DNA of 64,000 nt. Origin: Flavobacterium azooxidireducens (GTDB lineage: Bacteria > Bacteroidota > Bacteroidia > Flavobacteriales > Flavobacteriaceae). The stretch is from assembly GCF_023195775.1 (NCBI RefSeq), contig NZ_CP096205.1, positions 1,116,001-1,180,000 of the forward strand, given 5' to 3'. Shown here piece after piece: positions 35,245-45,093 of this stretch. The notes under the pieces are model-generated. The model was not told the origin of the DNA. It saw only the letters and a program-made list of their open reading frames with translations, and made no database searches. Every line of letters begins with the position of its first letter. Position 1 is the stretch's first letter. The position numbers and the translations under genes are program-made.

Positions 35245-38124
35245 TTATTGATTAATGGTTAATCCAACAAAGAATTGTTGTCCGATTGCTCCTGCTCCTA
35301 ACACTTGAATATACTCTTGTCCGCCAAGGTTAGTAGCTCCTACTTTTACAATTGTTTTTAATTTTGGAATAGCATAGTTAATTTGAGCATCGATAACAGT
35401 TGCTTCTTCAATCATACCGTCTACAAAAGTAGATTGCCATAAATATTCTGAGTTCCATCTTGCACTAACATTAAATCCAAAGTTTTTGAATAATTTGTCA
35501 TTACTGATTGATCCTTTTACTCTGTGTTTTGGTGTATTGAAACCAGCTTCAAAACTTGGGTCTAGTGCTTGGTCAAAGCTAAATTCAGCATAATTATAAT
35601 TTGCTCCTAATTCAAAATCTTTGTAAACTTTAGTTGAAAGCCCTAAACCAAATCCTAAAGATTTAATTTCAATATCTGTATTTGTATATAACTGATACGC
35701 TCTGATATTTCCGGTTTGAATAGCATGAAGTGTTTGGAAACCTGCATCAGTTGGACCTGCTCCTGGATTTGGAGAGTCTTGTGCTGTTCCGTATAAAGGA
35801 GCAACTACGTTAAGATTTCCAATAAAATCATTGTAAATATTATAGTAACCATTAATATCGTAAGCGAAATTTTCGAATTGACCTCTGTATCCTAATTCAA
35901 ATGCTTTTACCGTTTCAGGCTTAACTAAATCTACATTGGTTCTTCTTAATAAAGCTGAAGCGGCTACTGGATCTGATCCAGCCAATGCTGCAAAAGCTTG
36001 TACAGATGTTGCAGTATAAGAATTATAATAAGCATTTTGTCCTGTTAGTACCACTGAATTTCCTCCTGCAAAAAATTGTCCCTCTGCAGTAGATACCGGC
36101 AATGTTTCACTATAACGATCTAAGTTATCTGGTGCAGAACCAATCAAAACAGCGTTACCTACATTGAATCCAATGTATTGATCTTGCGTAGTTGGATTAC
36201 GGAAACCGGTTTGGAATGAAGCTCTAAAATTGTGGTTTTTTCTTTCGTCAGGAGAGAATACTAAGGAAACTCTTGGAGAATAATTTCCATCAAAATTTTG
36301 ACTCTTATCATAACGAACAGAACCTGTAAACTTGAATTTATCTTCTAAAAATTTCTTTTGAATTTGCGTATAAACGCCATATTCTTCATAGTCAATCCCT
36401 CCAAATTCAGGTGTGTCTGTATAAATTCTTCCAAATGAGTTTAAATCATAGATTCTATAAGAACCTCCAACTTGAATTTCTGCAAATTTTAGAATATCTC
36501 TAAAGTTATAATTGGCATCTGCATGATAAATTTTAGAATTATCTACTAATTTAGATCCTGTTAAAACATCCGGATCGGCAATTACCTCATTAAATGCATT
36601 TATAAATTCAGGTGTTCCCGGTAAAAATCTTCCGGTATCGGCAATATTTCTTGCGGAATTATGTGCTTGTGCCGGTGTGGCACCTCCTAAAGTTGATTGA
36701 ACATAGGTTGCAGCATATTGACCAAACCAAGTTGAATCCGGTTTCCATTTTCTGTTAACGTTTACTGCGGTAAATTCCATATCATACGAATTACCCCCAT
36801 CTTCTGACGTTACATATCCTCTTGCGAAGAAATTTTTACCCATCACCTCAAACTTATGCTGTTGCATTTCAAATCCGTTAAGGTAATATCTGTTTGCTCC
36901 TTGGTAAACGGTGTTACCAAATCCGAATTTACTTTGCCAGATAAACTCAATATCTTTTGCCCACTCTGTGCTACCGGTTGCCCATGGTTTCAAGTGTAAA
37001 GAAAAATCAATTTTAGCATTTCTTACTTTATTATCTGTTATATCAACCTCATTGTAACCTGTTCTTGAAACGTTTTGATTAGGTAAAACAGCATTGAAAA
37101 CAGCAAATTGTGCAGGTGTGATTGCTCCGGCATTTAACATTGCAGAAGCAACACTTTTAATATTGGTAGAAACTACGTCTCCATAAACGTTTATACCATT
37201 ATAGTTAGGATCTGTTCTATCAGCACCGATTTTATTTACTAAATCTTTATCTCTGTAGTCAGTGGCATACCAATCTGTTCCGCTCATGAAAGTAAAGTTG
37301 GCTTTGGCAGCAAAATGAGGCGTGAAAGCTTTAGCAGCTCTAACACCATAATCATAATAAAGGTTGTTCCCTGCGGCTTGTTGACTTGTTTGTCCAACTT
37401 TTGCATACGCACTTATTCCTTGGTGTGTGAATGGACTCTTGCTGGTCATAAATAAAATACCATTAAATGCATTTGCACCATATAAAGCAGAAGATGCTCC
37501 CGGTAGAAGTTCAACGCTAGCCACATCAATTTCAGAAACACCAATTAAGTTTCCTAAAACGAAGTTTAATAATGGGGAGGAATTATCCATTCCATCTACT
37601 AATTGCATAAAACGAGAATTCGCCACTGTTGCAAAACCCCTTGTGTTAATTGATTTAAAAGACATACTACTTGTGTTCATGTGTACTTCTTTTAAGTTCT
37701 CAAGACCATCGTAGAAAGAAACTGAAGCAGATTTTTTGATGTCTTTGACGCTCATTCTTTCAATGGTAACAGGAGATTCTCTAACCCTTTCAGGAGATCT
37801 TGAAGCAGAAATTACAATTTCGTCTAATCTTGTTTCTTCCTCCGCCAAAACAGCATTTACTTTTTGGTTGTTTGATCTGATTTCTTCTGTTTTGGACGAA
37901 AAACCAATGGAAGAAATTTCAATTTTAAAAGGTGGCTTTTTTTGCGTTGTTAAGGTAAAATTTCCGTCAAAGTCGGATGTTGTACCTATAGCTTCGCCAA
38001 CAATTTTGACGTTTGCTCCGGGAATTGGCTGATTTGTATTGTCAACCACTTTTCCTGTTATTGTTGTTTGTGCAAAAGAAATGCTACAAAAAAACAATGT
38101 GAGAAGAATTAATTTCAATTTCAT
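35245..38124 (-). CDS. TonB-dependent outer membrane receptor
   Basis: This 959-residue receptor has a signal peptide (1-18), an N-terminal CarboxypepD_reg-like domain (about 20-105; GKVVDNTNQPIPGANV), a plug domain (about 110-235) and a 22-strand barrel. It lacks the SusC-type signature and is followed by an SGNH lipoprotein rather than a SusD protein. It should import a nutrient, energised by TonB. There is a 292-bp gap upstream with no clear promoter. Confidence 0.92.
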   Translation of the reverse strand: MKLKLILLTLFFCSISFAQTTITGKVVDNTNQPIPGANVKIVGEAIGTTSDFDGNFTLTTQKKPPFKIEISSIGFSSKTEEIRSNNQKVNAVLAEEETRLDEIVISASRSPERVRESPVTIERMSVKDIKKSASVSFYDGLENLKEVHMNTSSMSFKSINTRGFATVANSRFMQLVDGMDNSSPLLNFVLGNLIGVSEIDVASVELLPGASSALYGANAFNGILFMTSKSPFTHQGISAYAKVGQTSQQAAGNNLYYDYGVRAAKAFTPHFAAKANFTFMSGTDWYATDYRDKDLVNKIGADRTDPNYNGINVYGDVVSTNIKSVASAMLNAGAITPAQFAVFNAVLPNQNVSRTGYNEVDITDNKVRNAKIDFSLHLKPWATGSTEWAKDIEFIWQSKFGFGNTVYQGANRYYLNGFEMQQHKFEVMGKNFFARGYVTSEDGGNSYDMEFTAVNVNRKWKPDSTWFGQYAATYVQSTLGGATPAQAHNSARNIADTGRFLPGTPEFINAFNEVIADPDVLTGSKLVDNSKIYHADANYNFRDILKFAEIQVGGSYRIYDLNSFGRIYTDTPEFGGIDYEEYGVYTQIQKKFLEDKFKFTGSVRYDKSQNFDGNYSPRVSLVFSPDERKNHNFRASFQTGFRNPTTQDQYIGFNVGNAVLIGSAPDNLDRYSETLPVSTAEGQFFAGGNSVVLTGQNAYYNSYTATSVQAFAALAGSDPVAASALLRRTNVDLVKPETVKAFELGYRGQFENFAYDINGYYNIYNDFIGNLNVVAPLYGTAQDSPNPGAGPTDAGFQTLHAIQTGNIRAYQLYTNTDIEIKSLGFGLGLSTKVYKDFELGANYNYAEFSFDQALDPSFEAGFNTPKHRVKGSISNDKLFKNFGFNVSARWNSEYLWQSTFVDGMIEEATVIDAQINYAIPKLKTIVKVGATNLGGQEYIQVLGAGAIGQQFFVGLTINQ

Positions 38125-38368
38125 AAAGTTAGAGTTTTTGTTAGTTTACGTTACCAAAGTACAAATATTTTTGATATTAATAAAAAATTGGAAGAAATTT
38201 ATCGTAATTAATAATTTTATATTATCATTTTTAAATTATTCTCAGTGTATTTTTTTGAATTATTTTTAAAAAATTAATAAAATAGATAAAATTTACTATG
38301 CGTTCATATAATTTTTTAAGCTTTAGTTAACAATTTGGCAACTTTGTAAGAAAAAGTTAAAAATAAAA

Positions 38369-38394
38369 AAAGCGAACATAAATATGTCCGCTTT
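38369..38394 (-). terminator. Terminator after glmS
   Basis: AAAGCG-ACATA pairs with TATGT-CGCTTT over an AA loop. The minus strand continues into a T run about 25 bp after the glmS stop. Confidence 0.7.
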
Positions 38395-38416
38395 CTAATA
38401 TAATTGTAAAAATGAT

Positions 38417-40264
38417 TTATTCTACTGTAACCGATTTGGCTAAATTTCTTGGCTGATCTACATTACAACCTCTCATAACTGCAATGTGGTAAGAAAGTAA
38501 TTGCAATGGAATGGTTGTTAATAATGGTGAAAGGGCATCTGATGTTTCAGGAATTTCGATCACGTGATCGGCTAATTCTTTCACTTGCGTATCACCTTTG
38601 GTTACAACCGCAATAATTTTTCCGCTTCTGGATTTAATCTCTTGGATGTTACTCACTACTTTATCATAATGACCCATTTTTGGAGCAATTACAACAACCG
38701 GCATCGACTCATCAATTAAAGCGATTGGTCCGTGTTTCATCTCTGCAGCAGGATAACCTTCGGCATGAATGTAGGAAATCTCTTTTAATTTCAAAGCACC
38801 TTCTAAAGCTACAGGGAAATTATAACCTCTACCTAAATATAAACAATTTGGAGAATCTTTATAAATACCTGCAATTTCTTTGGCAATGTCATTGGTTTCA
38901 AGAGCTTCTGCTACTTTGTCCGGAATCATTTCTAATTCTAATAAATAACGGTGATAGTCTGAATTTGACATTGTCCCTTTTGCTTTTGCTAAACGTAAAG
39001 CAATCAGCGTTAGAACGGTAATTTGTGTTGTAAATGCTTTGGTTGAAGCCACTCCGATTTCAGGACCGGCGTGTGTGTAAGCACCCGCATCAGTTTCTCT
39101 TGAAATGGATGATCCAACTACGTTACAAACTCCAAAAACAAACGCACCATTTTCTTTGGCTAATTTGATTGCAGCTAACGTATCGGCTGTTTCACCAGAT
39201 TGAGAAATAGCGACAACAATATCTTTTTTATTGATAATTGGGTTTCTGTATCTAAATTCAGAAGCATATTCTACTTCCACAGGAATTCTTGCAAATTCTT
39301 CAAAAATGTATTCTGCTACTAATCCGGCATGCCATGAAGTTCCACAAGCTACGATGATGATACGCTCTGCATTGAGGAATTTTTCTAAATTATCTTCAAT
39401 TCCGGCCATTTGAATGATTCCTTTATTGGAAAGTAATCTTCCTCTGTATGTATCTTTTATAACACTTGGTTGCTCATAGATTTCTTTAAGCATGAAATGA
39501 TCATAACCGCCTTTTTCAATTTGCTCCAAGTTCATTTTTAATTCTTGAACATACGGATCAACTAAGGTATCATCTTTGATTTTACGAACTTTGATTGGTT
39601 TGTGCAAACGAACAATTGCCATTTCTTCGTCCTCTAAATAAATAGCATTAGAAGTATATTCGATAAATGGTGAAGCATCTGAAGCAACAAAAAATTCGCC
39701 ATCGCCAATTCCAATCGCTAATGGACTTCCTAAACGTGCTACGACAATTTCGTCTGGTTTATTTTTATCAAAAACCGCAATTGCATATGCTCCAACAACT
39801 TGGTTTAAAGCAACTTGAACGGCTTTTCCTAATTTTAAATTTTCTTTTTTCTGAACGTCTTCAATCAAATTAACTAAAACTTCTGTATCTGTATCCGAAT
39901 GAAATACAAATCCTCTTTTGATTAATTCTTTTTTTAACGGTTCATAATTTTCAATGATTCCATTGTGAATAATCGCAATGTTTCCCGAATTTGATAAATG
40001 CGGATGCGAATTTACATCATTTGGCACCCCGTGAGTAGCCCAACGCGTGTGACCCATCCCGATAGAACCGAAAAAATTATTATCTTTTGAAGAAACTTCT
40101 TCTAAGTCTGTTACTTTTCCTTTTGTTTTTGAAATTTTAAGGTCTTTGCCATCATGCAGCATGATTCCGGCACTGTCATAACCTCTGTATTCTAAACGCT
40201 TCAATCCCTTAATAACAATTGAATAAGCGTCTCTTTTTCCAATATATCCAACAATTCCACACAT
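38417..40264 (-). CDS. glmS: Glutamine--fructose-6-phosphate aminotransferase
   Basis: The enzyme makes glucosamine-6-phosphate, the first step toward UDP-GlcNAc. Its 615 residues comprise a class II glutaminase domain with nucleophile Cys2 (MCGIVGYIG) and two SIS sugar-isomerase domains (about 285-420 and 455-590; SQSGETADTLAA, EGALKLKEISYIHAEG). It is the last gene of a leftward operon with the DUF4270 and glycogen-synthase-like genes, 12 bp after the former. Nothing resembling a glmS ribozyme is visible upstream. Confidence 0.97.
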   Translation of the reverse strand: MCGIVGYIGKRDAYSIVIKGLKRLEYRGYDSAGIMLHDGKDLKISKTKGKVTDLEEVSSKDNNFFGSIGMGHTRWATHGVPNDVNSHPHLSNSGNIAIIHNGIIENYEPLKKELIKRGFVFHSDTDTEVLVNLIEDVQKKENLKLGKAVQVALNQVVGAYAIAVFDKNKPDEIVVARLGSPLAIGIGDGEFFVASDASPFIEYTSNAIYLEDEEMAIVRLHKPIKVRKIKDDTLVDPYVQELKMNLEQIEKGGYDHFMLKEIYEQPSVIKDTYRGRLLSNKGIIQMAGIEDNLEKFLNAERIIIVACGTSWHAGLVAEYIFEEFARIPVEVEYASEFRYRNPIINKKDIVVAISQSGETADTLAAIKLAKENGAFVFGVCNVVGSSISRETDAGAYTHAGPEIGVASTKAFTTQITVLTLIALRLAKAKGTMSNSDYHRYLLELEMIPDKVAEALETNDIAKEIAGIYKDSPNCLYLGRGYNFPVALEGALKLKEISYIHAEGYPAAEMKHGPIALIDESMPVVVIAPKMGHYDKVVSNIQEIKSRSGKIIAVVTKGDTQVKELADHVIEIPETSDALSPLLTTIPLQLLSYHIAVMRGCNVDQPRNLAKSVTVE

Positions 40265-40276
40265 AAGTTTAACTAT

Positions 40277-41920
40277 TTAGTCAGGTTTGGTATAGTAAAT
40301 TTCTAATTTCAATCTTTGATCCAAAGGTACAGAAGATTTGCTACCATACAACACTGTTCCCAATGGATTCATTACAGAGGCAATTGGCACATCTTTAATA
40401 CCAGTTGCTGTCTGATTTTTTAGTTTATAATTTCCAACATTTCCAATTGCTTCGGTCACAACCAAGCCTAATCTAACATTGGTAGAATCGGCATGTTTCA
40501 ACAAATTGTTTATATGGTTAGTTAATCTAATTTTGTAAGTTACTCCTTTTTCATCTTCCAATTTTATAATACCGCCATGAACAACTTTACCAAATTTTGG
40601 TTTTGCAGCATTGGTAGTAAAATCTGAAGAATAATCAATTAAAGGTCGCTTATTATCAACATCATACAAATAAATTCGTTTTGGCTCAAAATTATCACCC
40701 ATTGCATCGCGATCTATTCTAAAGGTTAAATTTGCTTCGTTAATCAACCATCCTTTTGCTCGGTAGGCATCTAATTCTGCCGATTGTCCATTTTCATCAC
40801 GTCCAAACAAATTGATAACCGCCATAGAACCTGCTCCTCCGTTTATATATAATCGTTCATCTCCTTGCGTAGGATCTGCCGAAGTTAAAGCATTTGAATA
40901 ATTGGTTGTTCTTTCTTGGTTGGTTAAACTCACTGTATTTCCAGAAAGTGTTAAGTCAAACGATTTATTAACTCTTTCCGGAGTTGTATCTTCACCGGTG
41001 GATTTATCTTCTTTATATTTTACCGTGATTTTTCCACCCGTAAAATTAATCATAGCCAAACTGCTTCCATTTGGTTCGGCATCAGAGGCTTCTATTTTAA
41101 AATATAAACCACGGAAATAGTCTTTAAAAACATTATTATTCACTAACTTGTTTTCATAATAACCTCCTATAATTTTCTTTTGAAAGAACTCTTTATTCAA
41201 TTTTAAATAAATTCCGGGTGCAGATTTTGTTGTGGTGCCCACTACATCATCTTCATCTTCAAAAACTGTTACCGAAATCTCTGCAGGGTCAAAAAAGAAT
41301 TGATCATTTTCAGCAACATCTTCAGCGTTATTTAATCGTTCTCCATTTGAAACAGAAGTCCCATCAGCATCAGCTCCTCTTTTGTTATTTTCAAAATCAG
41401 ACAATTGATCTGAATAATAGCGTTGTGCTTGAGTAAATTGCGAATTTGGATCAAAATCTCTTAAAAAGTATCCGTTTTCAAAAACACTAAGTTTTAATTT
41501 TGATGTTCCATAAACCGAATCTAGTGTATAAGTTGCAACTCCTTCGCTATCTGTTGCTCCTTTTTTACTAAAATAAGGAATATAGAGAATAACTTCTGTG
41601 ATCTCCGGATCAGTCGTTATTCTAAAGAATGAAGGAACCGTTGACGGCAAAGTTAATTGCGTTGCAAAATGAGCTGTAGTTTTACCAAACGTCGTATTAT
41701 GATAAATCCCTAAAGGATTTGTAACTAAATTATTGGTCTGAACCGCCCCAAAATCTTGGTTAAAAGCAACAACTGTAGCTTCTTGATCTTTGATGCCAAA
41801 TTGAAAATGATCGTCGCCAATCACATTTCCGCCAATTGTATTAAAATCTTTATCACATGAAAAAAGTAACAAAGCAAGCACTGCAATAGAAGTATATTGT
41901 ATTAATTTTTTTGAAATCAT
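40277..41920 (-). CDS. DUF4270 lipoprotein
   Basis: The 547-residue lipoprotein has lipobox LLFSC (Cys22) followed by DKDFNTIGGNVIGDD, the typical DUF4270 opening. The rest is predicted beta-rich, with the GGKITVKYKED and LYDVDNKRPLID blocks of the family. Its function is unknown. Its position between a glycogen-synthase-like gene and glmS (gaps of 16 and 12 bp) hints at an envelope or carbohydrate role. Confidence 0.88.
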   Translation of the reverse strand: MISKKLIQYTSIAVLALLLFSCDKDFNTIGGNVIGDDHFQFGIKDQEATVVAFNQDFGAVQTNNLVTNPLGIYHNTTFGKTTAHFATQLTLPSTVPSFFRITTDPEITEVILYIPYFSKKGATDSEGVATYTLDSVYGTSKLKLSVFENGYFLRDFDPNSQFTQAQRYYSDQLSDFENNKRGADADGTSVSNGERLNNAEDVAENDQFFFDPAEISVTVFEDEDDVVGTTTKSAPGIYLKLNKEFFQKKIIGGYYENKLVNNNVFKDYFRGLYFKIEASDAEPNGSSLAMINFTGGKITVKYKEDKSTGEDTTPERVNKSFDLTLSGNTVSLTNQERTTNYSNALTSADPTQGDERLYINGGAGSMAVINLFGRDENGQSAELDAYRAKGWLINEANLTFRIDRDAMGDNFEPKRIYLYDVDNKRPLIDYSSDFTTNAAKPKFGKVVHGGIIKLEDEKGVTYKIRLTNHINNLLKHADSTNVRLGLVVTEAIGNVGNYKLKNQTATGIKDVPIASVMNPLGTVLYGSKSSVPLDQRLKLEIYYTKPD

Positions 41921-41936
41921 TTGAAATAAATAAAAT

Positions 41937-42743
41937 TTAAAGAACTGTTTTTTTATAGAAATTTTTATAATGCTCAGGATAATCCTCTTTCGGCACGAAA
42001 GGTAAAAAAGGTTTTCCTGATGATTCTATAAATTTTGTTAAACTTGACGAAACGTTTTCAGACGCAACTATCACGGCATCAGAATGTTCTACAGCCACTT
42101 TAATTAAATTTTCATAATTTGGTTGTTCTAAAACCGCAATTGAATCCTGCGGAACACCATCAAATTTAATTTTATTGATGAGTTCAATATCTAGATTACC
42201 ATCAAAAGATTGAGCATAAACAGAAGTTACAATTTTTGTATTAGAGAACAATGCTTCATCTTTATAATAGTGTTTCATGTAAACCGGCAAAAGTGAAGCC
42301 AACCAACCATGAACATGGATAATATCCGGAACCCAATTTAATTTTTTTACTGTTTCTACCACTCCTTTTGCAAAAAAAATGGCTCTTTCATCATTATCGG
42401 CATACAACTTTCCATCTTCATCCGTAAAAGTTGCTTTACGTTTAAAATATTCGTCATTATCGATAAAATAGACTTGGATTCGTTCTTTTGGAATGGACGC
42501 CACTTTAATAATCAACGGCATATCTAAATCATTCACCACCAAGTTCATTCCAGACAACCGTATTACTTCATGTAATTGATGTCTTCTTTCATTGATATTT
42601 CCATATCGTGGCATAAAAATTCTTATTTGTCCACCTTGATCGTTGATCATTTTTGGAACATCATAAGACATTATTGAAACTTCATTTTCTGCTAAATAAG
42701 GCACTACCTCAGATGATACATACAATATCCTCTTATCCTCCAT
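41937..42743 (-). CDS. Short glycogen/starch-synthase-like protein (N-terminal domain only)
   Basis: The 268 residues correspond to the N-terminal Rossmann half of a GT5 glycogen synthase (RILYVSSEVVPYLAENEV, RIFMPRYGNINERRHQ, DIIHVHGWLASLLPVYM). The C-terminal half that carries most ADP-glucose contacts is absent. The N-terminal K-x-GG motif that should follow EVVPY is replaced by ENEVSIMSYD. It is therefore doubtful that it makes glycogen. It is first in an operon with DUF4270 and glmS and diverges from panC. A sensor or scaffold role is possible but unproven. Confidence 0.8.
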   Translation of the reverse strand: MEDKRILYVSSEVVPYLAENEVSIMSYDVPKMINDQGGQIRIFMPRYGNINERRHQLHEVIRLSGMNLVVNDLDMPLIIKVASIPKERIQVYFIDNDEYFKRKATFTDEDGKLYADNDERAIFFAKGVVETVKKLNWVPDIIHVHGWLASLLPVYMKHYYKDEALFSNTKIVTSVYAQSFDGNLDIELINKIKFDGVPQDSIAVLEQPNYENLIKVAVEHSDAVIVASENVSSSLTKFIESSGKPFLPFVPKEDYPEHYKNFYKKTVL

Positions 42744-42780
42744 ACGTTTTGAACTTTATTTATTAGTTTTTAAAAACATG

Positions 42781-42788
42781 CAAAATTA
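42781..42788 (-). promoter_or_regulatory. Candidate -7 element of the leftward glmS operon
   Basis: The minus strand reads TAATTTTG, matching TAnnTTTG, about 38 bp before the start codon. The -33 element is not clear. Confidence 0.4.
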
Positions 42789-42820
42789 CAAAAATTTATG
42801 CAGATATTTAAGTAAAATAC

Positions 42821-42828
42821 TAAGTTTG
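42821..42828 (+). promoter_or_regulatory. Candidate -7 element of panC
   Basis: TAAGTTTG matches TAnnTTTG and lies 22 bp before the panC ATG. A TTATG stands in the -33 region in place of TTG. Confidence 0.45.
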
Positions 42829-42850
42829 CACTTGAACTAATCAAATTTAC

Positions 42851-43699
42851 ATGCTCATTTTCAATAAACAAACCGATCTTAAAGCCTATTTGTCACCCTT
42901 TTGGACAGCTAAAACCACTATCGGATTTGTGCCAACCATGGGTGCTTTGCACGATGGACACCTGTCTTTGCTCAGAAAAGCACTACAAGAAAACAAAGTT
43001 GTTGTGATGAGTATTTTTGTAAACCCAACACAGTTCAACAATCCCGAAGATTTAGAGAAATACCCAAGAACACTTGATAGAGATGTTCAGAAAATAGCTA
43101 CACTAAGTGATAAAGTAATTATTTATGCTCCCACTGTTGAGGATATTTACAACGGAAAAACAGTTTCTGAGTCCTTTAATTATGACGGCTTGGAACATCA
43201 AATGGAAGGAAAACATCGCCCCGGACATTTTGATGGAGTAGGAACAATTGTGAAACGATTATTTGAAATTGTTCAACCCTCTAATTCCTATTTTGGCGAA
43301 AAAGATTTTCAGCAATTGCAGATTATCAAAAAATTGGTTCAAAAGCATAAAATTCCTGTAAACGTAATTGGTTGCCCAATTCATCGCGAAAAAAATGGCT
43401 TAGCAATGAGTTCTAGAAACGAACGACTTACTGAAACTGAAAAAGAAGAATCTACTTTGATTTTCAAGACATTAACTACTGCCAAAAAATTGTTTGGCAC
43501 GAAATCTGCTAAAGAGGTTTCGGAATTTGTTAAAAAAACGTTTGAAAATCACCCTAAATTTTCGTTAGAATATTTTCAAATTGCCGATGAAGCCACGTTA
43601 AAACCTTGTTTTCGCAAATCGAAAAATAAAAAATACCGTGCTTTTATCGCTGTTTTTATCAACAACATTCGATTGATTGATACTATTTCATTAAATTAA
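42851..43699 (+). CDS. panC: Pantothenate synthetase
   Basis: The enzyme joins pantoate and beta-alanine using ATP, the last step to vitamin B5. Its 282 residues show the HIGH-type motif in [12 protein letters not shown], the conserved [17 protein letters not shown] block, the GEKDFQQL block and the KMSKS-like MSSRN. It is followed after 13 bp by panD, which makes the beta-alanine it uses. Confidence 0.96.
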   Translation: MLIFNKQTDLKAYLSPFWTAKTTIGFVPTMGALHDGHLSLLRKALQENKVVVMSIFVNPTQFNNPEDLEKYPRTLDRDVQKIATLSDKVIIYAPTVEDIYNGKTVSESFNYDGLEHQMEGKHRPGHFDGVGTIVKRLFEIVQPSNSYFGEKDFQQLQIIKKLVQKHKIPVNVIGCPIHREKNGLAMSSRNERLTETEKEESTLIFKTLTTAKKLFGTKSAKEVSEFVKKTFENHPKFSLEYFQIADEATLKPCFRKSKNKKYRAFIAVFINNIRLIDTISLN

Positions 43700-43712
43700 T
43701 TACCTTTGCACC

Positions 43713-44063
43713 ATGCAAATTCAAGTTGTAAAATCCAAGATTCACCGCGTAAAGGTGACTGGAGCAGATTTAAATTACATCGGTAGTATTACTATCGACG
43801 AAGCTTTAATGGAAGCTTCAAATCTTGTAGAAGGAGAAAAAGTTGCTATCGTAAACATCAACAATGGTGAGCGTTTAGAGACCTACGTAATTAAAGGAAA
43901 TCGCAACAGTGGCGAAATTACTTTGAACGGTCCGGCTGCACGAAAAGTTCAAAAAGGAGATATAATTATCGTGATTGCTTACGGAATTATAGATTTTGAA
44001 GAAGCTAAAACCTTCAAACCGGCATTAGTTTTTCCTAATGAGAACGACAATTCGTTGACCTAA
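43713..44063 (+). CDS. panD: Aspartate 1-decarboxylase
   Basis: This is a pyruvoyl enzyme, 116 residues, made as a proenzyme. Self-cleavage should occur at G24-S25 (YIGSITID), giving the pyruvoyl group on the new N-terminus. It supplies beta-alanine to PanC. Conserved Tyr58 region [10 protein letters not shown] and NGPAARK are present. It is the second gene of the operon, with the next start only 6 bp downstream. Confidence 0.96.
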   Translation: MQIQVVKSKIHRVKVTGADLNYIGSITIDEALMEASNLVEGEKVAIVNINNGERLETYVIKGNRNSGEITLNGPAARKVQKGDIIIVIAYGIIDFEEAKTFKPALVFPNENDNSLT

Positions 44064-44069
44064 ATTCCC

Positions 44070-45032
44070 TTGAAACAGAAAATCGGCAAATGGCTTTCTA
44101 TTCTACTTCCAATTTTGTTGGGATTGGCGTTGGTTATTTATACCTACAATAAATTTACACCCGAACAATTAGAGGAAATTAAATTGCAATTTAAAAATGC
44201 TGATTATTTCTATATTTATATCTCGTTGTTAATTAGTGCAGTGGCTTTGTGGTCAAGAGGTTATCGATGGAGGTATACGTTGGAACATTTGGGCTATAAA
44301 CCAAAAATTTCTACGAATGTGATGGCAGTTTGTATTGGCTATTTTATCAACATGTCTATTCCGCGTTCAGGCGAAGTTTCACGTGCTTTGATTCTCAAAA
44401 AATACGAAGATGTCCCGTTTGATAAAGCCTTCGGAACCATCATCGCCGAAAGAGTTGTTGATACATTTTTCTTATTATCATTCATTGGTTTAGCCTTTTT
44501 TCTGGAATTTGATGTGTTAAAAGCATTTGTTTTGGATAAAATTCCTTTTCAAAAATTGATGCTAATTTTAGGAATTGGCACTTTTATGATGATAGGTGTT
44601 ATTTTATTGTTTCGTTATTCAAAAATCAGACCTATTGTAATCATCAAACAAAAAATTTCCGGTTTGATGGATGGTGTTTTCAGTATTTGGAAAATGGAGA
44701 AAAAATGGGCTTTCCTCTTTCATTCTTTATTGATTTGGACAAGTTATTTTTTTATGTTTTACATTACTATTTTTGCACTACCTGAAACCAGTAACTTGAG
44801 TTTAAGTACCGTTGTCATTTCATTTATTGTGGGCGGAATTGCCATTACTTTAACGAATTCAGGGTTTGGAGCCTATCCATTTTTGATGGCAGAAATTCTT
44901 CTACTTTACAACGTTCCCGAAACTGCCGGAACTGCTTTTGGCTGGTTGGTATGGACTTCACAAACACTAATGGTGGTGATTTTAGGAACACTTTCATTTT
45001 TATTGCTTCCCATTTTAAACAAAAACAAATAA
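44070..45032 (+). CDS. Flippase-like membrane protein (lysylphosphatidylglycerol synthase TM family)
   Basis: This 320-residue protein has about eight transmembrane helices and matches the YbhN/UPF0104 family, the membrane half of MprF. The family motif region reads MSIPRSGEVSRALILKKYE, then FGTIIAERVVDTFFLL. The transferase half of MprF is absent. Possible roles are lipid flipping or transport of an isoprenoid-linked molecule. The start is TTG, 6 bp after panD, so it is cotranscribed with the pantothenate genes, but a functional link is not evident. Confidence 0.85.
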   Translation: MKQKIGKWLSILLPILLGLALVIYTYNKFTPEQLEEIKLQFKNADYFYIYISLLISAVALWSRGYRWRYTLEHLGYKPKISTNVMAVCIGYFINMSIPRSGEVSRALILKKYEDVPFDKAFGTIIAERVVDTFFLLSFIGLAFFLEFDVLKAFVLDKIPFQKLMLILGIGTFMMIGVILLFRYSKIRPIVIIKQKISGLMDGVFSIWKMEKKWAFLFHSLLIWTSYFFMFYITIFALPETSNLSLSTVVISFIVGGIAITLTNSGFGAYPFLMAEILLLYNVPETAGTAFGWLVWTSQTLMVVILGTLSFLLLPILNKNK

Positions 45033-45093
45033 TTTACTATCTTGCTTTCGAAAAAAATTAGGTTATTTACTTAATTTCCAAAACCGAAACCAG

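Noticed and set aside
40265..40276. A glmS ribozyme upstream of glmS
   Set aside because: Only 12 bp separate glmS from the gene before it, so there is no room for one.
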